Source of the DNA: an uncultured Aquimarina sp.
GTDB lineage: Bacteria; Bacteroidota; Bacteroidia; Flavobacteriales; Flavobacteriaceae
Direction: 5' to 3'
Length of the DNA: 64,000 bases
Assembly (NCBI GenBank): GCA_947498935.1
Contig: CANMMM010000009.1
Span: forward strand, 62,001 to 126,000
Part shown: positions 9,141 through 17,085 of the stretch, piece after piece
How the letters are laid out: each line of letters begins with the position of its first letter
Position numbering within the stretch: position 1 is the stretch's first letter
Made by a program: the position numbers and the translations under genes
Notes under the pieces: model-generated
Database searches by the model: none
Told to the model about the DNA's origin: nothing
The model's input: the letters and a program-made list of their open reading frames with translations, nothing else

Positions 9141-10580
9141 ATGAAAAATACAATTCAAATAAAAAGTATAGTGAAACATGCTTTGCTAATTGCAGGATTG
9201 GCAGTGGTAAGTGTATCTTGTGAAGAAGAAAATCCATTTGATTTTCCAACGGTTGCTTCTAATGGAGATGGAATCCAAAACTTAGATGAAACGGGTGTAG
9301 ATTGTGGTGGAAGTAGCGGAATAGCTTGTCCTACTTGTACCGATGGTATTCAAAACCAAGGAGAAGAAGGTGTAGATTGTGGAGGGCCTTGTACAGCTGT
9401 GTGTCCAGAAGCAACTCCAAGATTTGATGAACTGTCTTTGCAGACAGCGCTTCCTTATTTTCATTCATTTGAATTAGCGGAATCTGGTAAGGAATTGACT
9501 TCTTTTAGTGGAAATACAGTTACTTTGGATTTTGGAATAGAAGATCCTGCTGGAGGTGATGGTATAGTAGGTCGTTACAGAAGGCCAGAAGGAGATGTTG
9601 CTCAAGGTTTTTCGGATTTTAAATTCACTGCGTTTGATGAGCCAATCAATTTTTCAGAATTTCATAAATTTACATTAGATGTGTATATTCCTTCTAGTAA
9701 TAATTTTGCGGGTAATTTCGCGCCTACTGTAGAATTGATATTGCATGATAATGTAGATGATAATTTTTGGCAACGTTGGACATTAATATCAAAAACTATT
9801 GATCCTAGTGATTTTGATAAGTGGATTACATTGCGATTTGATGGTACAGAAGCTGCAGCTGCAGACACAGGGGTGTTATTACCAAATAATAATGATTTCT
9901 ATGATAATATTACGATTCGTATTGGAGGTAGTAATCATAATGAAGCAGGAGAGTTTTTTGTTAGGGATTTTGTGCCAACGACAAGTTTTGTAGCACCAGG
10001 GACACCTAGAGCAGATGCTATTAGAGCTAGCGGAGTACCTTACTTTTTTACATTTGAATCAGGAGATGCTTCATCTGGTTCGAATTTAGTGCCAGTTGAT
10101 ACGCCAAGTCAAGGTGTTGTGCCGTCTTACGGAGTAGCTGATCCTGCAGGGTCAGCGGATGGAGTAGCTAGAATATATAGACCAGAAAATGGGCCTTTTG
10201 GAGGATTTGAAGATTTTAAATTTCAACAAAAAGATGAGCCAATCGACTTTTCAGAATATCATAAGTTTAAATTAGATGTGTATGTGCCTTCTAGTAATGA
10301 CTTTACAGGAAGTTTAACTCCTAAGATAGAACTGATATTTCATGATAATATAGATAGTAATTTTTGGCAGCGTTGGACTTTGTTGGATTATACTGTAACA
10401 GAAGCAGAGTTTGATAAATGGATCACTATAGAGTTCGATGCTACAAATGCTGAGGCAATTGATACAGGAATTTTATTGCCAGACAGTAATGTGTATGATA
10501 ATATTACACTGCGTTTTGGTGGAAGTAATCATAAAGCAAAAGGAGAGTTTTTTGTAAAAGACTTTGTGTCTTTTAAATAA
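9141..10580 (+). CDS. Surface lipoprotein with two DGIQN-GVDCGG repeats and a tandem glycan-binding-type module
   Basis: 479 aa, third gene of the susCD transcript, in the position of a surface glycan-binding protein. Lipobox SVSC gives Cys27. Residues about 41-57 and 67-84 are two copies of a short Cys/Asp-rich motif, DGIQN..E.GVDCGG, probably a calcium- or disulfide-stabilised spacer. Then come two copies of a roughly 180-aa module, about 103-277 and 300-478. Both start PYFxxFE, share EPI(N/D)FSEYHKFxLDVYxPSSNxF and NFWQRWTL, and end GEFFVxDFV. The copies are similar enough for a fairly recent internal duplication. No catalytic signature and no type IX C-terminal signal was seen. Carbohydrate binding is inferred from position. 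Confidence 0.75.
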   Translation: MKNTIQIKSIVKHALLIAGLAVVSVSCEEENPFDFPTVASNGDGIQNLDETGVDCGGSSGIACPTCTDGIQNQGEEGVDCGGPCTAVCPEATPRFDELSLQTALPYFHSFELAESGKELTSFSGNTVTLDFGIEDPAGGDGIVGRYRRPEGDVAQGFSDFKFTAFDEPINFSEFHKFTLDVYIPSSNNFAGNFAPTVELILHDNVDDNFWQRWTLISKTIDPSDFDKWITLRFDGTEAAAADTGVLLPNNNDFYDNITIRIGGSNHNEAGEFFVRDFVPTTSFVAPGTPRADAIRASGVPYFFTFESGDASSGSNLVPVDTPSQGVVPSYGVADPAGSADGVARIYRPENGPFGGFEDFKFQQKDEPIDFSEYHKFKLDVYVPSSNDFTGSLTPKIELIFHDNIDSNFWQRWTLLDYTVTEAEFDKWITIEFDATNAEAIDTGILLPDSNVYDNITLRFGGSNHKAKGEFFVKDFVSFK

Positions 10581-10605
10581 GAAATTCAATTTTGTTTAAA
10601 TTATT

Positions 10606-10641
10606 AAAAGCAACAAGAGAAAATTTTCTCTTGTTGCTTTT
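10606..10641 (+). terminator. Terminator after the susCD-lipoprotein unit
   Basis: A perfect 18-bp inverted repeat, AAAAGCAACAAGAGAAAA paired with its complement, beginning 26 bp after the lipoprotein stop codon and ending in TTTT. The A and T tails make it able to work in either direction. Confidence 0.85.
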
Positions 10642-10796
10642 ATGATATTGTAAGTAATCTTTCTACTTAAATTTTACGTAAAAAACATACGCTATCCTTA
10701 TCATATTGTTAATGAATTGTGTGCTTTTTGTGTAACTTTATGATATTTAAAGTTAGGGAAAAAGCATACTTGTAGTAAGGGATAGGTAGCGATTAC

Positions 10797-10810
10797 GAAA
10801 ACGTTGTAAT
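10797..10810. promoter_or_regulatory. Candidate LacI-family operator before the PhyH operon
   Basis: GAAAACGTTGTAAT shares the AAACGTT core of the susC-upstream site and is flanked by ATTAC / GTAAT arms (10792-10796 and 10806-10810). It lies about 40 bp before the PhyH start, a position suited to repression. It is an imperfect palindrome, so the call is tentative. Confidence 0.4.
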
Positions 10811-10850
10811 GAATATTGCGTGTAACAAGGAATTAAAAGCATAATAGGTT

Positions 10851-11552
10851 ATGGAAATAGATAAATATGTAGCAGAGTTTTGGGAAAAAGGATATGTGAT
10901 TTTTGAAAATTTTTTTAGTGATGAATTGATGGATACGTATAATGATAAAATTTTAGATCATTATGGCGTAAATCCCAATTGGGAACATACCGATGAGTTC
11001 ATTTCTAAGTCTTCTGTAGAAGTGATCCCTTGGTTTCCATACCGAGAAAACAAACCGTATTTTGATGGTATCGATAAGGAAGAACGCTTTAATAAGATCA
11101 CAGATGCGATCCTTAAAGAAGGATGGGAAAATCTGTATTGTATGATGATGTTTTCTAAAGCAGGAAGCAAAGGACAGGCATGGCATCAAGATTGTCCGCC
11201 AGATGATCCTAAAAAATACAATCTAAATAGGTTGGTATATACACACGATATTACCGACGAGACAGGAGGCGAAATCGTAATTATGCCCGAAGCACATAAA
11301 GCAGGAATACTACCTGTAGGAAAACCACACGAAGATATCGAAGGACAAGTAGTGTTTAAGCCTAAGAAAGGAACGGTGATTTTCTTGCATGGGCATTGTT
11401 TTCATCGCGTGATGCCAGTAAAAAGCGATCGTATATCCTCTAACTTTAGAGCAGTTCCTAAAGGAACGCCAGAAGATATTACAGATATCTGTGTGTATAG
11501 AAATATGAAGTACAAATTCTCGACTAGTGAGGTGATTGAAGAGAGGATATAA
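10851..11552 (+). CDS. Phytanoyl-CoA dioxygenase (PhyH) family Fe(II)/2-oxoglutarate oxygenase
   Basis: Predicted non-haem iron oxygenase, 233 aa, cytoplasmic (no signal peptide). The jelly-roll metal triad is visible: H112 and D114 in WHQDCPPDD, and a distal His in HGHCFHRVMP (about H185). A downstream Arg (about R199) is the likely 2-oxoglutarate salt-bridge residue. It is the first gene of the second transcript of the locus, and its stop overlaps the next gene's ATG by one base (TAATG). The substrate is unknown. In a sugar locus it might hydroxylate or demethylate a modified sugar, but nothing in the sequence proves this. Confidence 0.8.
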   Translation: MEIDKYVAEFWEKGYVIFENFFSDELMDTYNDKILDHYGVNPNWEHTDEFISKSSVEVIPWFPYRENKPYFDGIDKEERFNKITDAILKEGWENLYCMMMFSKAGSKGQAWHQDCPPDDPKKYNLNRLVYTHDITDETGGEIVIMPEAHKAGILPVGKPHEDIEGQVVFKPKKGTVIFLHGHCFHRVMPVKSDRISSNFRAVPKGTPEDITDICVYRNMKYKFSTSEVIEERI

Positions 11553-12913
11553 TGAAACACATACTCAGCATATTCTTTTTTTTAGGGGCTTTACATACAA
11601 TAACACTTACTTACAGTCAGAGTACTGCATCTTTTGATACATTGGCCGATAGGAAACCTGCTAAGGTAATGGTCAAAGCCGCTGAGGGGCGCTATCAATT
11701 TTATGTTAATGATCAACCATTAGCACTCAGAGGTGTGGGTATTAATTATGTAGATGGACATGATTTCGAAGCGCTGTACAAGGCAGGCGGTAATGCGTTT
11801 AGAACATGGGGTACAGATCATGCCGCTATAGAATTAGCTGCCGCCAAAAAATACGGTTTCATGGTAGCATTGGGAATCAAAATAGAGAAAGAGCTCTATG
11901 GATTCGATTACAATGACGAAGCTGCTGTAGCTAAACAACTAGAAAGGGTAAAAAAAACAATCCTCGCCTATAAAAATCATCCCAATCTATTGTGTTGGGT
12001 GGTAGGGAATGAATTAAACCTCTTGTTAGATGAAGACGGGGCATTAAAAGAAGTAAATCCAAAGGTGTATGATGCAGTAGCCGATATTGTAGCGTATATA
12101 CACGAAGTAGATCCCAACCATCCAGTCACCACTACATTTGCAGGAGTACATAAGTCTCATCTCAAAGAAGCCGTCGCTCGATGTCCTGATTTAGAAATCA
12201 TATCAGTACAGGTATATCAGGATTTAGCACGTGTAGAAGAACTAATCGTAGATGCGGGAATTGAAAAGCCGTATATGATTACGGAATATGGTCCTAGAGG
12301 ATTTTGGGAAATGCCTAAAACAGCATGGAAGCGCGAAATAGAAGAGCCAAGCGGACCAAAAGCAGATGGCATATTTCAGCGAATCCATACAGGAATTATC
12401 AACAATCAATCTGGGAAATGTTTAGGTGGTTTCGCTTTTGAATGGGGGCAAAAACACGAGCGTACTCCTACTTGGTTTGGGATGTTTGATGAAGAAGGAA
12501 GGCAGACCGAAAACATAGACAACCTTACCAAACTATGGACGGGCGCATATCCCTCAAATAGAGCTCCAAGAGTAGATTCATTACTATTAGACAATCAGCG
12601 AGCAGAAAATAGCATTTATCTAGCACCTGATACAAAATACTCAGCAAAGGTATTTGCTTCAGATCCTGATGGAGACGAGTTGGTATATAAATGGGAAATT
12701 GCAGAAGAAGTAAAGATTCGTAGTAATGGAGGAGCTAAAGAAATCAAACCTCCAAGAATTCCTGTTCGTATCGAAAAAGATGCCAATGGAGAGCTAGTTT
12801 TTTATACACCAAAGAAAGAAGGTGCATACCGTATATTAGTATATGTATACGATCAAAAACACAAATTAGGGAATGCTAATATTCCTTTTTATATCAAAAA
12901 CACACATCATTAG
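11552..12913 (+). CDS. Secreted clan GH-A TIM-barrel glycoside hydrolase (GH2-like)
   Basis: 453 aa with a signal peptide (about 1-23). The start FYVNDQPLALRGVGINY and AGGNAFRTWGTD resemble the beginning of the GH2 TIM barrel. The acid/base Glu is E154 in NHPNLLCWVVGNE and the nucleophile Glu is E245 in MITEYGPRG, the two strand-4 and strand-7 glutamates of clan GH-A. It has no N-terminal GH2 jelly-roll domains, so it is much shorter than a true beta-galactosidase. A C-terminal Ig-like domain (about 365-453, PDGDELVYKWEI) follows. It is translationally coupled to the genes on both sides by one-base overlaps. The exact family and substrate are uncertain. Confidence 0.72.
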   Translation: MKHILSIFFFLGALHTITLTYSQSTASFDTLADRKPAKVMVKAAEGRYQFYVNDQPLALRGVGINYVDGHDFEALYKAGGNAFRTWGTDHAAIELAAAKKYGFMVALGIKIEKELYGFDYNDEAAVAKQLERVKKTILAYKNHPNLLCWVVGNELNLLLDEDGALKEVNPKVYDAVADIVAYIHEVDPNHPVTTTFAGVHKSHLKEAVARCPDLEIISVQVYQDLARVEELIVDAGIEKPYMITEYGPRGFWEMPKTAWKREIEEPSGPKADGIFQRIHTGIINNQSGKCLGGFAFEWGQKHERTPTWFGMFDEEGRQTENIDNLTKLWTGAYPSNRAPRVDSLLLDNQRAENSIYLAPDTKYSAKVFASDPDGDELVYKWEIAEEVKIRSNGGAKEIKPPRIPVRIEKDANGELVFYTPKKEGAYRILVYVYDQKHKLGNANIPFYIKNTHH

Positions 12914-13890
12914 TGACAACGACAAAAAAGATACAATGGGGGCTGATAGGATTGGGTAATATAGCACATCAATTTGCCAAAGATTTACGTTTAGTGCCAG
13001 ATGCAGCCATCTATGCCGTAGCATCTAGAAGTACAGAAAAAGCAGCTGCCTTTGCAGCGCAATACCAAGCTGCAAAATCGTATGGTGATTATGATGCCAT
13101 CTTAGAAGATCCAGCAGTAGATATTATTTATATAGCGACTCCACACGATTCGCATGCAGAATTATGTATAAAAGCGTTAGCGGCGGGGAAACATGTACTT
13201 TGCGAAAAGCCGATAGCCATTAATTTGGAGCAAGCAAAAAGCATGATAGCGGCATCCAAAAAGTACAATAAGTTTTTAATGGAAGCTTTTTGGACACGTT
13301 TTAATCCTTCTGTACAAGAAGCTTTGCAAAAAGTAGCAGATGGAGATATAGGAGACATCCGATATATCAATGCTGATTTTGCATTCCATGTGCCCAACCC
13401 GCAAGGTAGAATGACGAACATAGACAATGGAGGAGGTTCGTTATTGGATATGGGCGTATATCCATTATTCTTATCCTACGTAGTGTTAGGGATGCCAGAA
13501 AAAATAATGGCGAGTGCCAATTTCTTTTCGTCAGGGGCAGACGAGCAAACCTCGATGATTTTGCATTATAAAAATGCACAAGCTGTATTGCACAGTAGTT
13601 TTGTATCTTCTTCTAATATGATTGCTACAATTAGTGGAACACAAGGTAGAATCAATCTACATCCTGTATGGCATGAGACCCAAGGGTATGACATGATTAG
13701 AAATAATCACAAAGTTACATATGCATTACCTACAGTTGGCAAAGGCTTTACGTATGAGATTCTCGAATGTCATCAATGTATTAGAAATCATCAAATAGAA
13801 AGTACCGTTTGGTCACACCAAAACAGCATTGATTTAGCCACTATAGTAGAAGAAGTGCGCCATCAAACAGGACTGAAATTTTCGGTCTAA
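12913..13890 (+). CDS. Gfo/Idh/MocA-family NAD(P)-dependent oxidoreductase
   Basis: 325-aa cytoplasmic dehydrogenase. N-terminal Rossmann fold (WGLIGLGNIAHQFAKDL), then the family signature LCEKPIAINLEQAKSM containing the catalytic-type Lys, then the C-terminal alpha/beta domain with NGGGSLLDMGVYPL. It likely oxidises a sugar or inositol-type substrate released by the locus. The start is GTG at 12913, overlapping the previous TAG by one base. No better ATG lies nearby and the Rossmann strand starts at once, so translational coupling is likely. Confidence 0.87.
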   Translation: MTTTKKIQWGLIGLGNIAHQFAKDLRLVPDAAIYAVASRSTEKAAAFAAQYQAAKSYGDYDAILEDPAVDIIYIATPHDSHAELCIKALAAGKHVLCEKPIAINLEQAKSMIAASKKYNKFLMEAFWTRFNPSVQEALQKVADGDIGDIRYINADFAFHVPNPQGRMTNIDNGGGSLLDMGVYPLFLSYVVLGMPEKIMASANFFSSGADEQTSMILHYKNAQAVLHSSFVSSSNMIATISGTQGRINLHPVWHETQGYDMIRNNHKVTYALPTVGKGFTYEILECHQCIRNHQIESTVWSHQNSIDLATIVEEVRHQTGLKFSV

Positions 13891-13926
13891 AAAATATCAC
13901 ACAAAGAATTAAAGAAAATAGAAGCA

Positions 13927-15465
13927 ATGTCTAAAAAAACAATTTTTATCGCATTTGTAGTCTCTCTAGGGGGGTTTTTATTCGGATTTGATGCAGGGAT
14001 CATATCTGGAGTTATGGAATTTGCAGGGCCAAAGTTCAATCTGTCGGAAGCACAAACAGGATGGGCCGTAAGTGCGCCTTCATTTGCAGCTATGTTTGCC
14101 ATGCTTTTTTCAGGAAGAATTAGCGACATCGTAGGGCGAAAAAAAATGCTATTGTTAGTAGCATTTTTGTATGCACTATCAGCGCTGTTATCAGCTTATG
14201 CGAATTCATACCACATGCTTTGGATTGCTAGGATGATTGGAGGTGTCGCTTTTGGAGCCGCATTAATTTTAGCACCAGTATACATAGCCGAGGTTTCTAC
14301 GGCCAAGAGTAGAGGGAAATTAGTTTCGATTCAGCAATTGAATATTGTACTCGGTTTTTTTGCCGCTTTTTTATGCAACAATTACCTAAACGGATTAAAT
14401 AGTGGAGGGAGCACTTTTTTTAATGACGAAACCGTATGGAGATGGATGCTAGGTATAGAATTAGTACCTGCAATTTCTTATTTAGTACTCTTACTATTCG
14501 TACCAGAAAGTCCTCGTTGGTTATTTGCACAGCAAAGAACTGAGGAAGCAGAAAAAGTACTAAAATCCTTGCATAGCGAGCAAGTAGCAGATCAAGAAAT
14601 TAGCACTATTAAACAAGCCATAGATAGCGAAAAGAATAAAGAAAAAGTGGCAGTCACAGAAATTTTTAAGCCAGCATTGCGCTATATCATTACTGTAGGA
14701 CTCGTTATAGGAGTATTACAACAGATTACAGGAATCAATGCCATTTACTTCTATGCTACCTCTATTTTTAAACAAACAGGGATCGGTACAGATGCTGCAT
14801 TTACATCGGGAGTATTATTGAGTTTTACCACAGTAGTATTTACTATTGTGGCAATGTTCCTGATCGATAAAATGGGAAGAAGGCCTTTGTTATTGTTAGG
14901 AATTGGAGGAATAGCTATTAGTTTATTGGTGTGTGCTTATGGATTCAAACAGGCAACCTATCAACTTACAGCCTCTAAGATCGAAAAGATTGAAGGAGTG
15001 ACAGCAGCGCAATTACAAGACGTAGTCGATGTTACCTATTATAATGATGTAGACTTTAAGAATGCGATGAAAGCTGCGTTAGGAAATCAAGAATATACCA
15101 AACGAGAAGGAGATATTTTAGAAATGGCTATCGATATGAATGCTACGATGGTATTAGTAGGAATCTTAGGATTTATAGCTTGTTTTGCCTTTTCATTAGG
15201 GCCTGTCATGTGGGTCATGTTATCAGAGTTATATCCTAATAAATACAGAGGACTTGCAATAGGATTTATCGGTTTTGTCAACTCTTTTGCGAGTTGGTTG
15301 GTACAGCAAGTATTCCCTTGGGAGTTATCGAATTTAGGGAACTCGGTAAGTTTTATGATTTTTGGAGTCATAGCCTCTATAGGCTTCTTTATCTTGCTTA
15401 AAATATTGCCAGAAACCAAAGGAAAAACATTAGAAGAATTAGAAAGAGATCTTGTAAAAGCATAA
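13927..15465 (+). CDS. Sugar porter family MFS transporter (XylE-like)
   Basis: 512-aa inner-membrane sugar/H+ symporter with twelve predicted helices. Sugar-porter signatures are GGFLFGFDAGIISG (helix 1), GRISDIVGRKK (loop 2-3), VPESPRWL (after helix 6), QQITGINAIYFYA (helix 7), DKMGRRPLLL (loop 8-9) and LPETKGKTLEELE at the C terminus. A longer than usual insert (about 345-400) lies between helices 9 and 10. It probably imports the monosaccharide or disaccharide made in the periplasm, xylose or xylobiose if the GH43 and GH26 readings are right. It lies 36 bp after the oxidoreductase in the same operon. Confidence 0.9.
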   Translation: MSKKTIFIAFVVSLGGFLFGFDAGIISGVMEFAGPKFNLSEAQTGWAVSAPSFAAMFAMLFSGRISDIVGRKKMLLLVAFLYALSALLSAYANSYHMLWIARMIGGVAFGAALILAPVYIAEVSTAKSRGKLVSIQQLNIVLGFFAAFLCNNYLNGLNSGGSTFFNDETVWRWMLGIELVPAISYLVLLLFVPESPRWLFAQQRTEEAEKVLKSLHSEQVADQEISTIKQAIDSEKNKEKVAVTEIFKPALRYIITVGLVIGVLQQITGINAIYFYATSIFKQTGIGTDAAFTSGVLLSFTTVVFTIVAMFLIDKMGRRPLLLLGIGGIAISLLVCAYGFKQATYQLTASKIEKIEGVTAAQLQDVVDVTYYNDVDFKNAMKAALGNQEYTKREGDILEMAIDMNATMVLVGILGFIACFAFSLGPVMWVMLSELYPNKYRGLAIGFIGFVNSFASWLVQQVFPWELSNLGNSVSFMIFGVIASIGFFILLKILPETKGKTLEELERDLVKA

Positions 15466-15478
15466 CGACTATACATTA

Positions 15479-17080
15479 ATGAATACAATTCAAAACCCAA
15501 TACTCAGAGGTTTTAATCCAGACCCTTCTATTATTAGAGTAGGAGACGATTATTATATAGCAACATCCACTTTTGAGTGGTTTCCAGGGGTGCAGATACA
15601 TCACTCCAAAGATTTAAAAAATTGGAAAGTAATTGCACAGCCCCTTAATAGAATTTCGCAATTAGATATGAAAGGAAATCCAGACTCCTGCGGAGTATGG
15701 GCACCTTGTCTTTCTTATGATAAGGGTGTTTTTTATCTTGTATATTCTAATGTGCGTTCGTTTAATGGGGTGTGGAAAGATACTCCCAATTACTTGGTGA
15801 CCACTACAGATATTACAGGAGACTGGTCAGAACCAGTATATCTAAATTCTAGAGGTTTTGACGCTTCGTTGTTTCATGACCAGAACGGAAAGAAGTATTA
15901 CCTAAATATGTTGGTAGATCATAGAGGCGGTAAATTTTTTGGTGGTATAGAAATGCAGGAGTACGATCCGATCCAACAAAAACTAGTAGGAGACATCAAG
16001 TACCTACATGACGGTACAGCGCATGGATGTACAGAAGGGCCTCATTTATTGCAGAAAGACGGTTATTATTACTTATTGCTAGCAGAAGGAGGTACGGAGT
16101 ACAATCATACAGAAACCATCTTGCGATCAAAAACGATCGAAGGTCCTTATGAGTTACATCCCGAGGTCAATATTGTGAGTTGTGCAGACACACCATCGCA
16201 TGGATTGCAAAAATCAGGGCATGGCGACTTCGTACAAACACAGGATGGTAGTTGGTATTTCGTATTTCTAGTAGGAAGACCGCTTACAGAACGAGGACGA
16301 TGTATATTAGGTAGGGAAACAGCGATCGAAGCTCTCGAATGGAAAGACGGATGGCCGTATTTAAAAAGCGGATCTAAAACCCCTCGCGTAACGCTGCCGA
16401 TGCCTGACCTGAATCCGCATCCATTTGCCAAAACACCAGAGCGTGATGATTTTGGTACCACGCAATTAGCGATAGCATTCCAATCACTACGTATTCCGTG
16501 TACCGAAGATTGGATGAGTTTGAGCGATGCTCCAGGATTTTTGCGTCTAAAAGGAAAAGAATCATTATCTTCCATTCATCAGCAAGCGCTAATAGCTCGA
16601 CGTGTACAGCATTTTCATATAGAAGCAGCTACCAGTGTAGTATTTGATCCAGAAAGTTTTATGCAAATGGCGGGATTAGTGTTCTATTATAACACCACGC
16701 ACTATCACTATTTGCATATCACGAGTAATTACGAGGGCACTCAGAAATTACTTAAAATTATATCCTGCGATAATGCAGTTATGTCAGAACAGGAGCAAGA
16801 GATCGATATCACCGATGTTGCCATCGACCGTATTGCGCTCAAAGGGATATTAAATAGAGAACAATTACAATTTTATTACAGTATAGATAACGGTGAGCAG
16901 TACCAACAGCTAGGGCATGCGTTAGACGCCAGTATATTGTCAGATGATTATATACAACAAGGAGGCGACCAATACCGACCTGCATTTACAGGATGTTTTG
17001 TAGGGATGTGTTGTCAGGATTTGTCTACGTTGCACAAGCATGCCGATTTTGATTGGTTTGATTACAAAGAAATAGACTAG
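15479..17080 (+). CDS. GH43 beta-xylosidase (subfamily 11 type)
   Basis: 533-aa exo-acting beta-xylosidase. It opens with NPILRGFNPDPSI and IATSTFEWFPGVQIHHSKDL, characteristic of the XynB3/SXA group. The GH43 triad is visible: base D15 (NPDPS), pKa-tuning D128 (GFDAS) and acid E186 (CTEGPH). Residues about 330-533 form the beta-sandwich that usually completes this active site. There is no signal peptide, so it is cytoplasmic and would act on imported xylo-oligosaccharides. It lies 13 bp after the sugar porter and 5 bp before the GH26 gene. Length fits the subfamily. alpha-L-arabinofuranosidase activity is a possible side activity. Confidence 0.9.
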   Translation: MNTIQNPILRGFNPDPSIIRVGDDYYIATSTFEWFPGVQIHHSKDLKNWKVIAQPLNRISQLDMKGNPDSCGVWAPCLSYDKGVFYLVYSNVRSFNGVWKDTPNYLVTTTDITGDWSEPVYLNSRGFDASLFHDQNGKKYYLNMLVDHRGGKFFGGIEMQEYDPIQQKLVGDIKYLHDGTAHGCTEGPHLLQKDGYYYLLLAEGGTEYNHTETILRSKTIEGPYELHPEVNIVSCADTPSHGLQKSGHGDFVQTQDGSWYFVFLVGRPLTERGRCILGRETAIEALEWKDGWPYLKSGSKTPRVTLPMPDLNPHPFAKTPERDDFGTTQLAIAFQSLRIPCTEDWMSLSDAPGFLRLKGKESLSSIHQQALIARRVQHFHIEAATSVVFDPESFMQMAGLVFYYNTTHYHYLHITSNYEGTQKLLKIISCDNAVMSEQEQEIDITDVAIDRIALKGILNREQLQFYYSIDNGEQYQQLGHALDASILSDDYIQQGGDQYRPAFTGCFVGMCCQDLSTLHKHADFDWFDYKEID

Positions 17081-17085
17081 AAATT

